Below, piece by piece: positions 13,768 through 13,812 of a stretch of 13,812 nucleotides of DNA. A program made the position numbers and the translations under genes. The DNA comes from CAYLGT01 sp964383465 (GTDB lineage Bacteria > Patescibacteriota > Saccharimonadia > Saccharimonadales > Saccharimonadaceae): contig CAYLGT010000020.1 of NCBI GenBank assembly GCA_964383465.1, positions 1 to 13,812 of the forward strand. Reading direction: 5' to 3'. Numbering within the stretch: position 1 is the first letter of the stretch; each line of letters starts with the position of its first letter. The notes under the pieces were generated by a model. That model made no database searches and was not told the origin of the DNA. It saw only the letters and a list, made by a program, of their open reading frames with translations.

Positions 13768-13812
13768 CTACCGAAACGCTAGAACCCATTTTAGCAAAAA
13801 CAAACAGATAAG
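13768..13812 (-). CDS. Possible 3' end of a membrane-protein gene entering from the right
   Basis: The minus strand reads open from the window edge as LICLFLLKWVLAFR and then TAG (13770-13768), about 20 nt before the T-rich minus-strand side of the terminator. A hydrophobic tail right before a bidirectional terminator fits a convergent gene, but only 14 codons are visible and chance is possible. Confidence 0.25.
   Translation of the reverse strand, partial: LICLFLLKWVLAFR

Noticed and set aside
1..13812. Mobile elements, CRISPR, tRNA or rRNA genes
   Set aside because: No transposase or integrase motif, no spaced repeat array and no tRNA-like cloverleaf or rRNA stretch was noticed; nearly all sequence is accounted for by coding genes.

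Overview
The window (about 13.8 kb) looks like chromosome from a Saccharibacterium (TM7, Candidate Phyla Radiation) or a close relative. This is inferred from gene content and style: an E. coli-like cytochrome bo3 operon facing a type II NADH dehydrogenase, a GT4/GH57/GH15 alpha-glucan cluster, very tight packing with 4-8 bp overlaps, and normal use of TGA as a stop, which argues against the code-25 lineages Absconditabacteria and Gracilibacteria. No rRNA, tRNA, CRISPR array, insertion sequence or attachment site was seen.

Left part, minus strand (1-5562): cyoA-cyoB-cyoC-cyoD-cyoE form one operon. It encodes a complete heme-copper quinol oxidase (subunits II, I, III, IV) plus heme O synthase. 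An MscS-type mechanosensitive channel follows 2 nt after cyoE and runs off the left edge. Facing it on the plus strand (5662-6840) is a type II NADH:quinone oxidoreductase. Together they make a minimal aerobic chain: NADH to quinone through a non-pumping enzyme, then quinol to O2 through a proton-pumping oxidase. No quinone biosynthesis gene is present here, so the quinone must come from elsewhere in the genome or from another organism.

Middle, plus strand (6937-11989): a four-gene, translationally coupled operon follows a clear promoter. It encodes a GT4 glycogen/starch-synthase-like glycosyltransferase, a GH57 alpha-amylase-like enzyme, a GH15 glucoamylase-like enzyme, and a histidine-rich soluble protein of unknown function. 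The first three suggest synthesis and breakdown of an alpha-glucan reserve, which could feed NADH to the respiratory chain.

Right part: minus-strand rpmG (ribosomal protein bL33) and a one-domain PspC membrane protein have promoters placed almost at their start codons. The rpmG terminator lies inside the 3' coding end of the converging unknown gene. Divergent from pspC is a two-gene operon of a NADAR protein and a winged-helix/NUDIX fusion, which suggests NAD or ADP-ribose related metabolism with built-in regulation. A perfect 12-bp palindrome sits between the divergent promoters. The operon ends in a strong bidirectional terminator, after which a minus-strand gene may begin to enter from the right edge.
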